This document shows positions 44,162-52,258 of a stretch of 64,000 nucleotides of DNA, in pieces. The stretch is from Adlercreutzia caecimuris B7 (lineage in GTDB: Bacteria; Actinomycetota; Coriobacteriia; Coriobacteriales; Eggerthellaceae). The position numbers and the translations under genes are program-made. The DNA is taken from assembly GCF_000403355.2 (NCBI RefSeq), contig NZ_KE159646.1, positions 2,803,960 to 2,867,959 on the forward strand, read 5' to 3'. Below the pieces are notes generated by a model. That model was not told where the DNA came from, ran no database searches, and was given only the letters and a program-made list of their open reading frames with translations. Within the stretch, counting starts at the first letter, position 1. Every line of letters starts with the position of its first letter.

Positions 44162-45034
44162 ATGGGAACGAACGAAGACGCTCGAGGTGCCGCCGGCACG
44201 CCCGGTGCCCCCGATTATCCCCAGGCCGATCCCGCGGGCGGCCGCCAGCCGCAAGGCTCGCGCGGCAAGATAACGACGCGCCCTTCACGGGAGAGTATTC
44301 TGCAATCCTACGCCTCCCAAGACGAGATGCGCGCCCGCAACGCGCGCCTGCGCTCCCAGCAGGCTGCCCAGTCCTATGTGGCGAGCGCCGCCCAGCGCGA
44401 TGCCGACCGCATGGCTCGCCAGGAGGCGCTGGCGGCCCAGCAGCGCGAGCAGGAGGCCTACCGCGCCCAGCGCGAGGCCGAGCGCGCCGCGCGGCTCCAA
44501 GGGGCCGCCGGGCCGAGCGTCTCGGCGTCGCGGCGCACGCGGGTCGTACCCCCGCTTTCCTCCCAGGAGAGCTACGATATGACCCGCTCCTCCATGGAAA
44601 GCTACGAGCGGGCTCGCGCTTCCCGCGACGCCTTGTCCGAGACGCGTCGGAGCCGTGCGTTGAATCGCGAGGTCATTGACGGTCGCGGCAGCATCGACTC
44701 GCGTACCTTCAACGAGAGCCATCAGATCTCGGGCTATTCCCACGACGATCGCGACCGTCACGACCCCATGGTCGATACCGTTGCCGCTCGTACCAACTGG
44801 CGCAGCCGCGCCGGCCAGGGCTTCGAGGCCGTGTCCGACGGGGGTGTTTCGGCCCCGTTGCGATCCCGCGCCTCCCGGGCGAGCGAGGTGGGATTTTCCG
44901 GGGTCATGAGCGGACGTGCGAACTACAGCGCCCCGTCGGGCCCTCTGGCCGCAGTTCCCTCGTTTCTGAAGGTGACGGTGCCGATCATTGTTGTATTGTT
45001 GGCGATTATCCTTTTCCTCATCTTCTTCAAGTAA
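44162..45034 (+). CDS. Tail-anchored low-complexity protein of unknown function
   Basis: 290 residues. Most is hydrophilic and disordered-looking, with an Ala/Gln/Arg/Glu-rich helical region (about 55-115, such as QREQEAYRAQREAERAARLQ) that may form a coiled coil. The only hydrophobic part is at the very end, TVPIIVVLLAIILFLIFF, so it should be inserted post-translationally by its C-terminal tail. No enzymatic domain. It lies 9 bp upstream of the CapA-like gene and is likely co-transcribed; a role in cell-envelope assembly is a guess from that neighbour. ATG 44162 lacks a strong Shine-Dalgarno. Confidence 0.7.
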   Translation: MGTNEDARGAAGTPGAPDYPQADPAGGRQPQGSRGKITTRPSRESILQSYASQDEMRARNARLRSQQAAQSYVASAAQRDADRMARQEALAAQQREQEAYRAQREAERAARLQGAAGPSVSASRRTRVVPPLSSQESYDMTRSSMESYERARASRDALSETRRSRALNREVIDGRGSIDSRTFNESHQISGYSHDDRDRHDPMVDTVAARTNWRSRAGQGFEAVSDGGVSAPLRSRASRASEVGFSGVMSGRANYSAPSGPLAAVPSFLKVTVPIIVVLLAIILFLIFFK

Positions 45035-45043
45035 AGGCAGATC

Positions 45044-46291
45044 ATGTACGCGAAACCGAAATGTCCGCCCCTTGTCAAGCTTATCGTCGTGGCCATTATC
45101 GTGGCGGAGCTCGTGGCCGTGGGCATGCTCGCCGCTGGCCGCGCCGGGGCTGCCGGTGCCTCGGCGAACGCGCAGGGCCCCGATGCTTCCGCTCCTGCCG
45201 CCCAGCCGAGCGATCAGCAGGTCGCCGCGCCGACCGCAGCGGGCGATGACCAGACAGCCCAGCAAGATGCAGCACCTGACCCGATCACCCTGACGGTCAC
45301 GTTTGCCGGCGACTGCACGTTGGGATCAGATGTGAACTTCGACGGCTCGCGTAGCTTCAATACGAAGTACGGCGAAGTGGAAGATCCCGCCTACTTCCTG
45401 CAGAATGTGGCCGAGCTGTTCGGTGCCGACGACCTGACTGTGGTGAACATGGAGGGAGTGCTGACCGAGGGCGGCGAGCGGGCCGATAAGGAGTTCGCTT
45501 TCCGTGGCAAGCCGGAGTACTCCAAGATCTTAAGCTCCGCGAGTGTGGAGGCGGCCTCTATGGCCAACAACCACTCCAAGGACTACGGCGAGGAAAGCTA
45601 CAACGACACCATCGAGGCCCTCGAGGGCGACAACGTGCAGACCTTCGGTTACGACCGCATCGCCTATATGGACGTGAAGGGCGTGAAGGTGGCCCTGGTC
45701 GGCGCCTACTTCCCCGAAGACAGCGATGAGAACCAGAAGGAGATGACCGACAACATCGCCAAGGCTCGCTCCGAGGGGGCCCAGCTCGTGCTGGTGTATG
45801 CCCACTGGGGCGTTGAGCGCGACTACAAGCCCTCGGAGGATCAGCTCAAGATGGGTCGGGTGGCTATCGATGCCGGCGCCGATCTGGTGGTGGGGTCGCA
45901 TCCCCATGTTATCCAGGGCTACGAAGTGTACGAGGGCCGTTACATCGTCTACAGCCTGGGCAACTTCTGCTTCGGCGGCAACTCCAACCCCGAGGACAAG
46001 GACTGCATGCTCTTCCAGCAGACCTTTACCGTCACGGGCGACGAGGTGGCCAAAAACGACGACGTGAACTTTATCGCGTGCTCGGTGTCGTCGGAATCCG
46101 ACCGCAACACCTACCAGCCCACCATTGCCGAAGGCGACGAGAAGGCCCGCATCGACGAGAAGATCCAGGAGTCCAACGACGAGATCGCCCAGATGGCCGC
46201 CGACTTGCCGTCCTCGGGAAGCGACGAGGGGGGCGAAGGCACCTCGGACGTCGCCGAGGGCGACGGCGCGCAGGACGAGAGCGCCGCTTAG
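45044..46291 (+). CDS. CapA-family protein (PGA_cap metallophosphatase-like)
   Basis: 415 residues with an N-terminal membrane anchor (LVKLIVVAIIVAELVAVGML), an Ala/Gln/Asp linker, and a CapA/PgsA-type calcineurin-like domain (about 85-345). Metal-site motifs in order: TFAGDCTLGSD, TVVNMEGVLTEGG, SMANNHSKDYGEE, YAHWGVERDYKP and VVGSHPHVIQGYE. CapA proteins act in poly-gamma-glutamate capsule synthesis in bacilli, but many bacteria without capB/C have homologues of unknown role; no capBC genes are present here. The acidic Ser/Gly/Glu C-terminus (SSGSDEGGEGTSDVAEGDG) is low complexity. A terminator follows at 46317. Confidence 0.88.
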   Translation: MYAKPKCPPLVKLIVVAIIVAELVAVGMLAAGRAGAAGASANAQGPDASAPAAQPSDQQVAAPTAAGDDQTAQQDAAPDPITLTVTFAGDCTLGSDVNFDGSRSFNTKYGEVEDPAYFLQNVAELFGADDLTVVNMEGVLTEGGERADKEFAFRGKPEYSKILSSASVEAASMANNHSKDYGEESYNDTIEALEGDNVQTFGYDRIAYMDVKGVKVALVGAYFPEDSDENQKEMTDNIAKARSEGAQLVLVYAHWGVERDYKPSEDQLKMGRVAIDAGADLVVGSHPHVIQGYEVYEGRYIVYSLGNFCFGGNSNPEDKDCMLFQQTFTVTGDEVAKNDDVNFIACSVSSESDRNTYQPTIAEGDEKARIDEKIQESNDEIAQMAADLPSSGSDEGGEGTSDVAEGDGAQDESAA

Positions 46292-46316
46292 ACTTTGCCT
46301 GCAATGAGACTACGGA

Positions 46317-46343
46317 AGAGGCCCGCTCGACGAGCGGGCCTCT
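46317..46343. terminator. Terminator between converging capA-like and fabH genes
   Basis: AGAGGCCCGCTCG pairs with CGAGCGGGCCTCT in a nearly loopless stem. The T-tract is weak in both directions. Confidence 0.6.
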
Positions 46344-46371
46344 GTGCGTTCGGGGGCTTTCGGCTTGGATG

Positions 46372-47454
46372 CTAGATGCGGAAGGCGCAGGCGCCGGCGG
46401 TGAGCCCTCCGCCGAAGCCGGCCATGAGCGCGATGTCGCCGACGGCGAGCTTTCCTTCCACGAGCGCCTCGTTCAGGGCGATAAGGGCGCTTGCTCCCGA
46501 CACGTTGCCCGTGTGGTCGATAGTCACCTGGAAGCGTTCCGAGGGCATGCCCATCTTCTTCGCGGCATAGCGGATGATGCGCTCGTTGGCCTGGTGCGGC
46601 ACGTAGAGCGCCACGTCCTCGGGGGAAAGTTGGGCCCGGGAGAGCGCCTCCTCGATGCAACGCACCATGGCCGAGGTGGCGAACTTGAACACCGCCTGGC
46701 CAGCCATGCGCATGTAGGGATCGCAGGGCGCCTCGGCGGCCGCGCGGGCGGCCTCGTCACTGACGGCGTCGAAGGGCAGCGGCCGGTCGCAGAAGGCGCT
46801 GTCGCACCACAGCACGTGATCGGCGTCGTCGGTGTTCTCCATGTAGCTGGACAGCATCCCGTCCGCGTCCTCGCGCCATTCCATCACCACGGCGCCGGCT
46901 CCGTCGCCGAACAGGATGCAGGTGGCGCGATCGTTCCAGTCCACCAGGCGACTCAAGCGCTCGGTGGCCACTACCAGGATGCGGCGCAAGGGGTTGCGGC
47001 GCGGCGGCCGGCCCGCGGCCTTTGCGGCGGCGATGTCGGCGGCCGAGGCTGCCAGCAGCATGTCGGCGGTGGAGGTGCCGTAGACGCAGCCCGAGCAGGC
47101 GCAGGACATGTCGTAGCACACGGCGTTCACCGCGCCGATGCGCTCGCGGATGAGGGCTGCCTGGGAGGGGAAGGCCGCGTCGGGCGTGAGGGTGGGGCAG
47201 ATGATCATGTCGAGGGAGGCCGGGTCGATGGCGCCCTCCTCGCGCTGCCAGCCGCCCTCGGCCTGGCCGAGGGCCCGCAGCGCCGCCTCGGCGCCCAGGT
47301 CGGTGCCGGTCTCGTGTACGGCGATGGCGCGGGTGTGGATGCCCGTGCGGGGCACGATCCACTCGTCGGTGGTGTCCACGATCTGGCCGAGCTCGTCGTT
47401 GGTGACGACGCGCGCCGGCAAAGACTTCCCCGAACCGATAATTACGCTGCCCAC
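46372..47454 (-). CDS. fabH: 3-oxoacyl-ACP synthase III (beta-ketoacyl-ACP synthase III)
   Basis: A 360-residue FabH, condensing acetyl-CoA or branched acyl-CoA with malonyl-ACP to start fatty acid synthesis. Catalytic Cys is in DMSCACSGCVYGT, His in LYVPHQANERIIRYA, and Asn in DHTGNVSGASALIALNE. N-terminal VDTTDEWIVPRTGIHTR and FGDGAGAVV are typical. It is some 35 residues longer than E. coli FabH through inserts such as AAAKAAGRPPRRNPLRR. GTG 47454 with AAAGGA six bases upstream is preferred over the long frame to 47580, whose extra residues are not FabH-like. It is divergent from the fabK operon, from which it is separated by 201 bp. Confidence 0.92.
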   Translation of the reverse strand: MGSVIIGSGKSLPARVVTNDELGQIVDTTDEWIVPRTGIHTRAIAVHETGTDLGAEAALRALGQAEGGWQREEGAIDPASLDMIICPTLTPDAAFPSQAALIRERIGAVNAVCYDMSCACSGCVYGTSTADMLLAASAADIAAAKAAGRPPRRNPLRRILVVATERLSRLVDWNDRATCILFGDGAGAVVMEWREDADGMLSSYMENTDDADHVLWCDSAFCDRPLPFDAVSDEAARAAAEAPCDPYMRMAGQAVFKFATSAMVRCIEEALSRAQLSPEDVALYVPHQANERIIRYAAKKMGMPSERFQVTIDHTGNVSGASALIALNEALVEGKLAVGDIALMAGFGGGLTAGACAFRI

Positions 47455-47655
47455 AGCTGTTCCTTTCCCGACAAATGCCCGTTCCTGCGCTATGATACTG
47501 ACCGCATTAAAGGCAAGCTTCTCCATCAGCAATAAGATGTTTGGTGAAGATTTTAGACGCGCAGTCAGTTTTTTAGGCAAATTCCTTAAGATTTCTCAGA
47601 TAGTTTAGCAGAGACGCGATGTGCGCGGCGCCGCAAGAGAAGGAGAGCACGCTTC
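47455..47655. promoter_or_regulatory. Divergent fabH/fabK promoter region
   Basis: A 201-bp gap with an AT-rich core (about 47515-47610) containing TTTTTTAGGCAAATTCCTTA and TAAGATTTCTCAGATAGTTTA. Both divergent transcripts should begin here. I could not identify a FapR- or FabT-type palindrome with confidence. Confidence 0.4.
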
Positions 47656-48621
47656 ATGAAGACCCGCATTACCGAGCTGTTGGGAATCGAGTACCCCGTG
47701 GTGCAGGGGGCCATGGCCCGCATCGCTGACGGCGGCCTGGCCGGTGCCGTGAGCGCGGCGGGCGGTCTGGGCATCATCGCCTGTGGCGGTGCGAGTCTCG
47801 AATGGATTCGCGAGGAGGTGGCCCGGGCCCGCGCGCTGACCGATAAGCCCATCGGCATCAACGTGATGCTCATGGACCCCCGTGCCGCCGAGGTGGCCGA
47901 GCTTGTGTGCGAGCTGGGCGTGGAAGTGGTCACCACCGGTGCTGGCAGCCCTGCCAACTACATGGCCGCCTGGAAGGAGGCCGGCGTGAAGGTGGTGCCC
48001 GTGGTGGCATCGGCGGCGCTCGCGGCCCGCATGGAGCGCCTGGGGGCTGACGCGGTGGTGGCCGAGGGCACGGAAGCCGGCGGGCACATCGGCGAGCTCG
48101 CCACCATGGCCCTCATCCCGGCCGTGTGCCAGGCGGTGTCCATCCCCGTCATCGGCGCCGGCGGCATCGCCGACGGCCGCGGCATGCTGGCCGCCTTCGC
48201 CCTGGGTGCCGAGGGCGTGCAGTGCGGCACCCGTTTCCTCACCGTGGAGGAATGCAGTGTGCACGATGCCTGGAAGGAGAAGGTGCTCGCGGCCAAGGAC
48301 TCCGACACCATCGTCACCGGACGTGGCACGGGGCATCCCGTGCGCGGCCTGAAGAACAAGTTCGCCCGCGAGTGCCGCAAGATGGAGATGGCGGCCAAAA
48401 GCGGCGAGGAACTGGAGGGCATGTACGCCGGCTCGCTCGCTCGCGCGGTGGCCGGAGATGTGGAGAACGGCTCGGTCATGGCCGGCCAGGTGGCGGCGCT
48501 CGTGGCCGAGCGCGGCACGGCGGCCGGCGTCATCCGGGAGATGGTGCGCGAGGCCGAGGCCCTGGCCGGCCGCACCCTGGACGAGCTGGCGGCCCTGAAC
48601 AGCCGCCGCGAGCGGGCCTAA
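47656..48621 (+). CDS. fabK: Enoyl-ACP reductase II (FabK)
   Basis: A 321-residue FMN-dependent TIM-barrel enzyme of the nitronate monooxygenase family, reducing enoyl-ACP in the last step of each elongation cycle. FabK features: LLGIEYPVVQGAMARIADG, AAGGLGIIACGGA, IGINVMLMDPRA, ADAVVAEGTEAGGHIG, IPVIGAGGIADGRGMLAAF and EGVQCGTRFLTVEECSVHD. It opens the fabK-fabD-fabG-fabF-fabZ-accDA operon; operon position separates it from true nitronate monooxygenases. Use of FabK rather than FabI is usual in clostridia, streptococci and Coriobacteria and gives natural triclosan insensitivity. Start ATG 47656 with GAAGGAGAGCACG upstream. Confidence 0.93.
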   Translation: MKTRITELLGIEYPVVQGAMARIADGGLAGAVSAAGGLGIIACGGASLEWIREEVARARALTDKPIGINVMLMDPRAAEVAELVCELGVEVVTTGAGSPANYMAAWKEAGVKVVPVVASAALAARMERLGADAVVAEGTEAGGHIGELATMALIPAVCQAVSIPVIGAGGIADGRGMLAAFALGAEGVQCGTRFLTVEECSVHDAWKEKVLAAKDSDTIVTGRGTGHPVRGLKNKFARECRKMEMAAKSGEELEGMYAGSLARAVAGDVENGSVMAGQVAALVAERGTAAGVIREMVREAEALAGRTLDELAALNSRRERA

Positions 48622-48631
48622 GGGGGCGGCG

Positions 48632-49600
48632 ATGACTTCACTGCTCGATGCGGCCCCTCTGGCGCCGCTCGGCCCGACGGGGCTCGTGTTCATGGCTTCG
48701 GGCCAGGGCTCGCAGCGGCCCGGCATGGGTGCCGACCTGCTGGACATCCCCGAGGTGGCCGCCACCTTCGCCTGCGCCTCCGACGTGCTCGGCCGCGATG
48801 TGGCGGCCCTCGTGCGCGATGCCGCGCCCGAGGAGCTGAACGACACCCGCAACGCGCAGATCGCCATCAGTGCCCTGTCCATCGGCATCGGGTGGGCGCT
48901 TATGGCCCGCGGCGTCGTGCCGGATGCGCTGCTCGGATTCTCCCTCGGGCAGATTTCCGCCATGGTGCTCGGCGATATGCTCGCCGAGGAGGCGGCCTTC
49001 GCCCTTATCGCCGAGCGCAGCCGTCTCATGGGCGAGGCGGCCGATGGGAACCCCGGCGTCATGAGCGCCTTTTTGAAGATCACCCTGGCCGAGGCCCAGG
49101 AGCTGTGCGCAGCCTGCGCCGAGGGCGAGGTGCTCGTGCCCGCCAACCTGAACGGCGGCGGCCAGATCGTCATGGCCGGCACCCCGGCAGCCGTCTCGCG
49201 CGCCGAGGAGGCCTGGGCCGCTTCCAAGGGCCGCTTCTCGCGCCTAGCCACCTCGGGTGGTTTCCACAGCCCGCTTATGGCTCCGGCTGCCGAGCCCTTC
49301 GCCGCCTACCTGGCCGGTGTGGACTTCCGCGAGTCGGCGGTGCCCGTCATCGGCAACGTGCACGGCGCGCCCCTTCAGGCCGCCACCGTGCGCGAGGAGC
49401 TGGTAGCCCATCTGGTGAGCCCCGTGCAGTTCGAGGCCAGTGTGCAGAAGTTGGCCGCCGCCGGGGCGCAGATGTTCGCCGAGGTGGGCTTTGGCGGGGT
49501 GCTCGCCAACCTGGTGAAGCGCATCGACCGCGCCGCCCCGCGCGCGGCCATCCAGGATCGCGCGAGTTTCGACGCCTTCGTGGCGGAAAACGGAGAGTAG
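48632..49600 (+). CDS. fabD: Malonyl-CoA:ACP transacylase
   Basis: A 322-residue FabD: VFMASGQGSQRPGMGADLL at the N-terminus, nucleophile Ser in LLGFSLGQISAMV (GFSLG in place of the more common GHSLG), VMSAFLKITLAEA, and active-site His in SGGFHSPLMAPAAEPF. It loads malonyl units onto acyl carrier protein. The gene starts 10 bp after fabK and ends 7 bp before fabG, so it is tightly co-transcribed. The acyl carrier protein gene itself is not in this operon. About 25 extra N-terminal residues (ATG 48632) precede the conserved core. Confidence 0.93.
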   Translation: MTSLLDAAPLAPLGPTGLVFMASGQGSQRPGMGADLLDIPEVAATFACASDVLGRDVAALVRDAAPEELNDTRNAQIAISALSIGIGWALMARGVVPDALLGFSLGQISAMVLGDMLAEEAAFALIAERSRLMGEAADGNPGVMSAFLKITLAEAQELCAACAEGEVLVPANLNGGGQIVMAGTPAAVSRAEEAWAASKGRFSRLATSGGFHSPLMAPAAEPFAAYLAGVDFRESAVPVIGNVHGAPLQAATVREELVAHLVSPVQFEASVQKLAAAGAQMFAEVGFGGVLANLVKRIDRAAPRAAIQDRASFDAFVAENGE

Positions 49601-49607
49601 GAGATAT

Positions 49608-50366
49608 ATGACTGAGACCCAAGAGCGCCGCGCCGCCGTCGTGACCGGATCGACCCGTGGCATCGGGCGCGAGATCGCCCGCGAGCTGGCCGCTGCCGGC
49701 ATGAACGTGGTGGTGAACAGCTCGTCTGAGAAGAGCCTGCCGGCCGCCGAGGCCCTGGCCGCCGAGATCGCCGGTCAGTTCGGCGTGGAAGCGGTGGCTG
49801 TGGCCGCCAACGTGGCCGACGAGGCCGAGGCCAATGCGCTCATCGCCGCGGCCGCCGACGCCTTCGGCCGCGTGGACGTGCTCGTGAACAACGCCGGCAT
49901 CACCCGGGACGGCCTGGCCGCCCGCATGGGCGACGAGGACTTCGACGCCGTCATCGACATCAACCTGAAGGGCACCTTCCACTGCTGCCGCGCCGCCGCC
50001 AAGGTGATGATGAAGCAGCGCTGGGGCCGCATCATCAACATGTCCAGCGTGGTGGGCGTCTACGGCAACGCCGGTCAGGTGAACTACGCCGCCTCGAAGG
50101 CTGGCGTCATCGGCATGACCAAGACCCTTGCCAAGGAGCTTGCGCGGCGCAACATCACGGCCAATGCCGTGGCTCCCGGCTTCATCGCCACCGACATGAC
50201 CGACGCGCTCTCCGAGGCCCAGAGGGAGGCCATCGTGGGCCGCATCGGCAGCGGGCGCTTGGGCGAGCCGGCCGACATCGCGCACCTGGTGCGCTTCCTC
50301 GCCTCGGACGAGGCGTCCTACATTACCGGTCAGGTTATCTGCGTGGACGGAGGCATGTCCCTATGA
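49608..50366 (+). CDS. fabG: 3-oxoacyl-ACP reductase
   Basis: A 252-residue classical SDR. NADPH-binding VVTGSTRGIGREIA, VDVLVNNAGITRDGLAARM (the NNAG and the GITRD of FabG), INMSSVVGVYGNAGQVNYAASKAG with the Ser-Tyr-Lys triad, and ANAVAPGFIATDMTD. It reduces 3-oxoacyl-ACP. Its stop overlaps the fabF start (ATGA) by 4 bp, and it is preceded by AGGAGATAT. Position in the fab operon supports FabG over other SDRs. Confidence 0.95.
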   Translation: MTETQERRAAVVTGSTRGIGREIARELAAAGMNVVVNSSSEKSLPAAEALAAEIAGQFGVEAVAVAANVADEAEANALIAAAADAFGRVDVLVNNAGITRDGLAARMGDEDFDAVIDINLKGTFHCCRAAAKVMMKQRWGRIINMSSVVGVYGNAGQVNYAASKAGVIGMTKTLAKELARRNITANAVAPGFIATDMTDALSEAQREAIVGRIGSGRLGEPADIAHLVRFLASDEASYITGQVICVDGGMSL

Positions 50367-51655
50367 GTGAGAACATGAGCGAGAGCGTGCAGACCCGCCG
50401 TCCCGACGGCACCCACCGCGTGGTCATCACCGGCGTGGGCGCGGTGACGCCCGCCGGCGTGGGCGTGGACGCGCTGTGGAACACGCTGATGGAGCGCGGC
50501 TGCTGCATCGGGCCCATCGAGCGCTTCGACACGACCGACTACGAGGTGCACATCGGCGCCGAGGTGCGCGACTTCGACGGAGTCGAGCACGGTCTTTCCA
50601 AGAAGGAGGCGCGCCGCTTCGAGCGCTTCGTGCAGTACGCCATCGTGGCTGCCGACGAGGCGCTGGCCCAGTCCGGTTTGGAAGTGACCGAGGCGAACCG
50701 CGACCGCATCGCCGTGGTGTTCGGCACGGGCATCGGCGGCATCGACGAGCTGCAGAAGAGCTTCGCCACCCTGGAAGAGAAGGGCCCCAAGCGGGTGAAC
50801 CCGCTGTTCATCCCCACGATGATCGGGAACATCGCCGCGGGCAACCTGGCCATCCGCTACGGCATGCGCGGCGAGTGCCTGAACGTGGTGACCGCGTGCG
50901 CCACCGGCGCCCACTGCATCGGCACCGCCCTGCGCGACATCCGCCACGGCTACATCGACGCGGCGCTCGTGGGCGGCACCGAGGAGTCCGTGAGCCCCAT
51001 CTGCATCGCCGGCTTCACGAACCTGTCGGCGCTCACCCGCGCCGAGGACCCGGCTCAGGCCTCGCTGCCCTTCGACGCCCGCCGCGGCGGATTTGTGGCC
51101 GGCGAGGGGGCCGGTGCGCTCGTCATCGAATCGCTGGAGAGCGCCCTGGCCCGCGGGGCTGCACCCATCGCCGAGATCACCGGCTTCGGCAGCACGGGCG
51201 ACGCCTACCACATGACCGCCCCCGACCCGGAGGCCTCGGCCATCACGGCTGCCATGGCCGCCGCCCTGGCCGAAGGGGGCTTCACCCCGGCCGATCTGGG
51301 GCACCTGAACGCCCACGGCACCGGCACCCCGGCCAACGACGCCGGCGAGTCCAAGGCCCTTGCCAACCTCATGGGCAGCGCCGAGGCCGCCGCAGCGGTG
51401 CCCGTCACCTCTATTAAGGGCACGACGGGTCATATGCTCGGCGCCGCCGGCGCCGTGGAGGCCATCGTGTGCGCCCTGTCCGTGGCCCGCGACGCCGTGC
51501 CCCCCACGGCCGGCTTCGCCGAGCCCGCCGAGGACTGCCCGGTGGCCGTGGTCACCGAGGCTCTGACCGACTACCCCCAGAAGGTGGCCCTGTCCACGTC
51601 TTTGGGCTTCGGCGGCCACAACGCCGCTTTGGCCTTCTCGCCCTATAAGGGCTAG
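50363..51655 (+). CDS. fabF: 3-oxoacyl-ACP synthase II
   Basis: A 430-residue ketosynthase: RVVITGVGAVTPAGVGVDAL, catalytic Cys in NVVTACATGAHCIGTALRDI, and the two catalytic His in LNAHGTGTPANDAGE and KGTTGHMLGAAGAVEA; C-terminal TSLGFGGHNAALAF. It elongates acyl-ACP with malonyl-ACP. Translationally coupled to fabG by the 4-bp overlap. About 15 residues precede the conserved start; an internal start is possible but unneeded. Confidence 0.96.
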   Translation: MSENMSESVQTRRPDGTHRVVITGVGAVTPAGVGVDALWNTLMERGCCIGPIERFDTTDYEVHIGAEVRDFDGVEHGLSKKEARRFERFVQYAIVAADEALAQSGLEVTEANRDRIAVVFGTGIGGIDELQKSFATLEEKGPKRVNPLFIPTMIGNIAAGNLAIRYGMRGECLNVVTACATGAHCIGTALRDIRHGYIDAALVGGTEESVSPICIAGFTNLSALTRAEDPAQASLPFDARRGGFVAGEGAGALVIESLESALARGAAPIAEITGFGSTGDAYHMTAPDPEASAITAAMAAALAEGGFTPADLGHLNAHGTGTPANDAGESKALANLMGSAEAAAAVPVTSIKGTTGHMLGAAGAVEAIVCALSVARDAVPPTAGFAEPAEDCPVAVVTEALTDYPQKVALSTSLGFGGHNAALAFSPYKG

Positions 51656-51665
51656 GGACCTATCG

Positions 51666-51694
51666 GCGCAGGGCATCCCGCAGGTGCCCTGCGC
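51666..51694 (+). other. Hairpin in the fabF-fabZ gap
   Basis: GCGCAGGGCA pairs perfectly with TGCCCTGCGC around a nine-base loop, with no T-tract. It could be a processing site, RNA stabiliser or partial attenuator separating the upstream fab genes from fabZ-accDA. Confidence 0.55.
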
Positions 51695-51771
51695 CTCCCA
51701 GTGCACAACCGCCCCGCGGGGCGCGGGAAGGACGGCGGCTGCGGGGCGCGCGTCCTGTCGAGGAGAACGAT

Positions 51772-52224
51772 ATGACTGACGAGACGACGCTGGCGCCGCT
51801 GCCCTGGGGGCGCGACGTTATCGAGAGCATCCTTCCGCACCGCGACCCGTTCGTGTGGGTGAGCCGCGTGGTGGCCATCGAGCCGGGGCAGTCCATTACC
51901 GCCGAGTTGGATGTGCCGGCCGACCTGGATATCTTCCGCGGACATTTCCCCGACCACCCGGTGCTGCCGGGGGTCATCATCATGGAGGCCTTGGCCCAGG
52001 CCGCATCCATCGCCATGCTGCAGGCGCCCGATCTGCGTGGGCATATCGGCTTTCTCGCCGGCATCGACGGCGCGAAATTCCGCCGCCAGGTGGCCCCCGG
52101 CGAGACCGTTACCCTGACAGGGCGCATCGTGAAGTCCTCGCGCCGCTTGGTGGTGGCCGAGGTGGAGGCATCCGTGGCCGGCGAGGTGTGCGCCACGGCA
52201 ACCCAGAAGTACGTGCTCGCCTAG
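51772..52224 (+). CDS. fabZ: 3-hydroxyacyl-ACP dehydratase
   Basis: A 150-residue hot-dog-fold dehydratase. ESILPHRDPFVWVSRVV holds the catalytic His, and FRGHFPDHPVLPGVIIMEALAQAA the catalytic Asp/Glu helix region. It removes water from 3-hydroxyacyl-ACP. Its length and motifs fit FabZ rather than FabA. It is 116 bp after fabF and 34 bp before accDA, with GAGGAGAACGAT as Shine-Dalgarno. Confidence 0.95.
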   Translation: MTDETTLAPLPWGRDVIESILPHRDPFVWVSRVVAIEPGQSITAELDVPADLDIFRGHFPDHPVLPGVIIMEALAQAASIAMLQAPDLRGHIGFLAGIDGAKFRRQVAPGETVTLTGRIVKSSRRLVVAEVEASVAGEVCATATQKYVLA

Positions 52225-52258
52225 GGCGCGTCGGACCGAGAGCTAGAGGGATCGAATC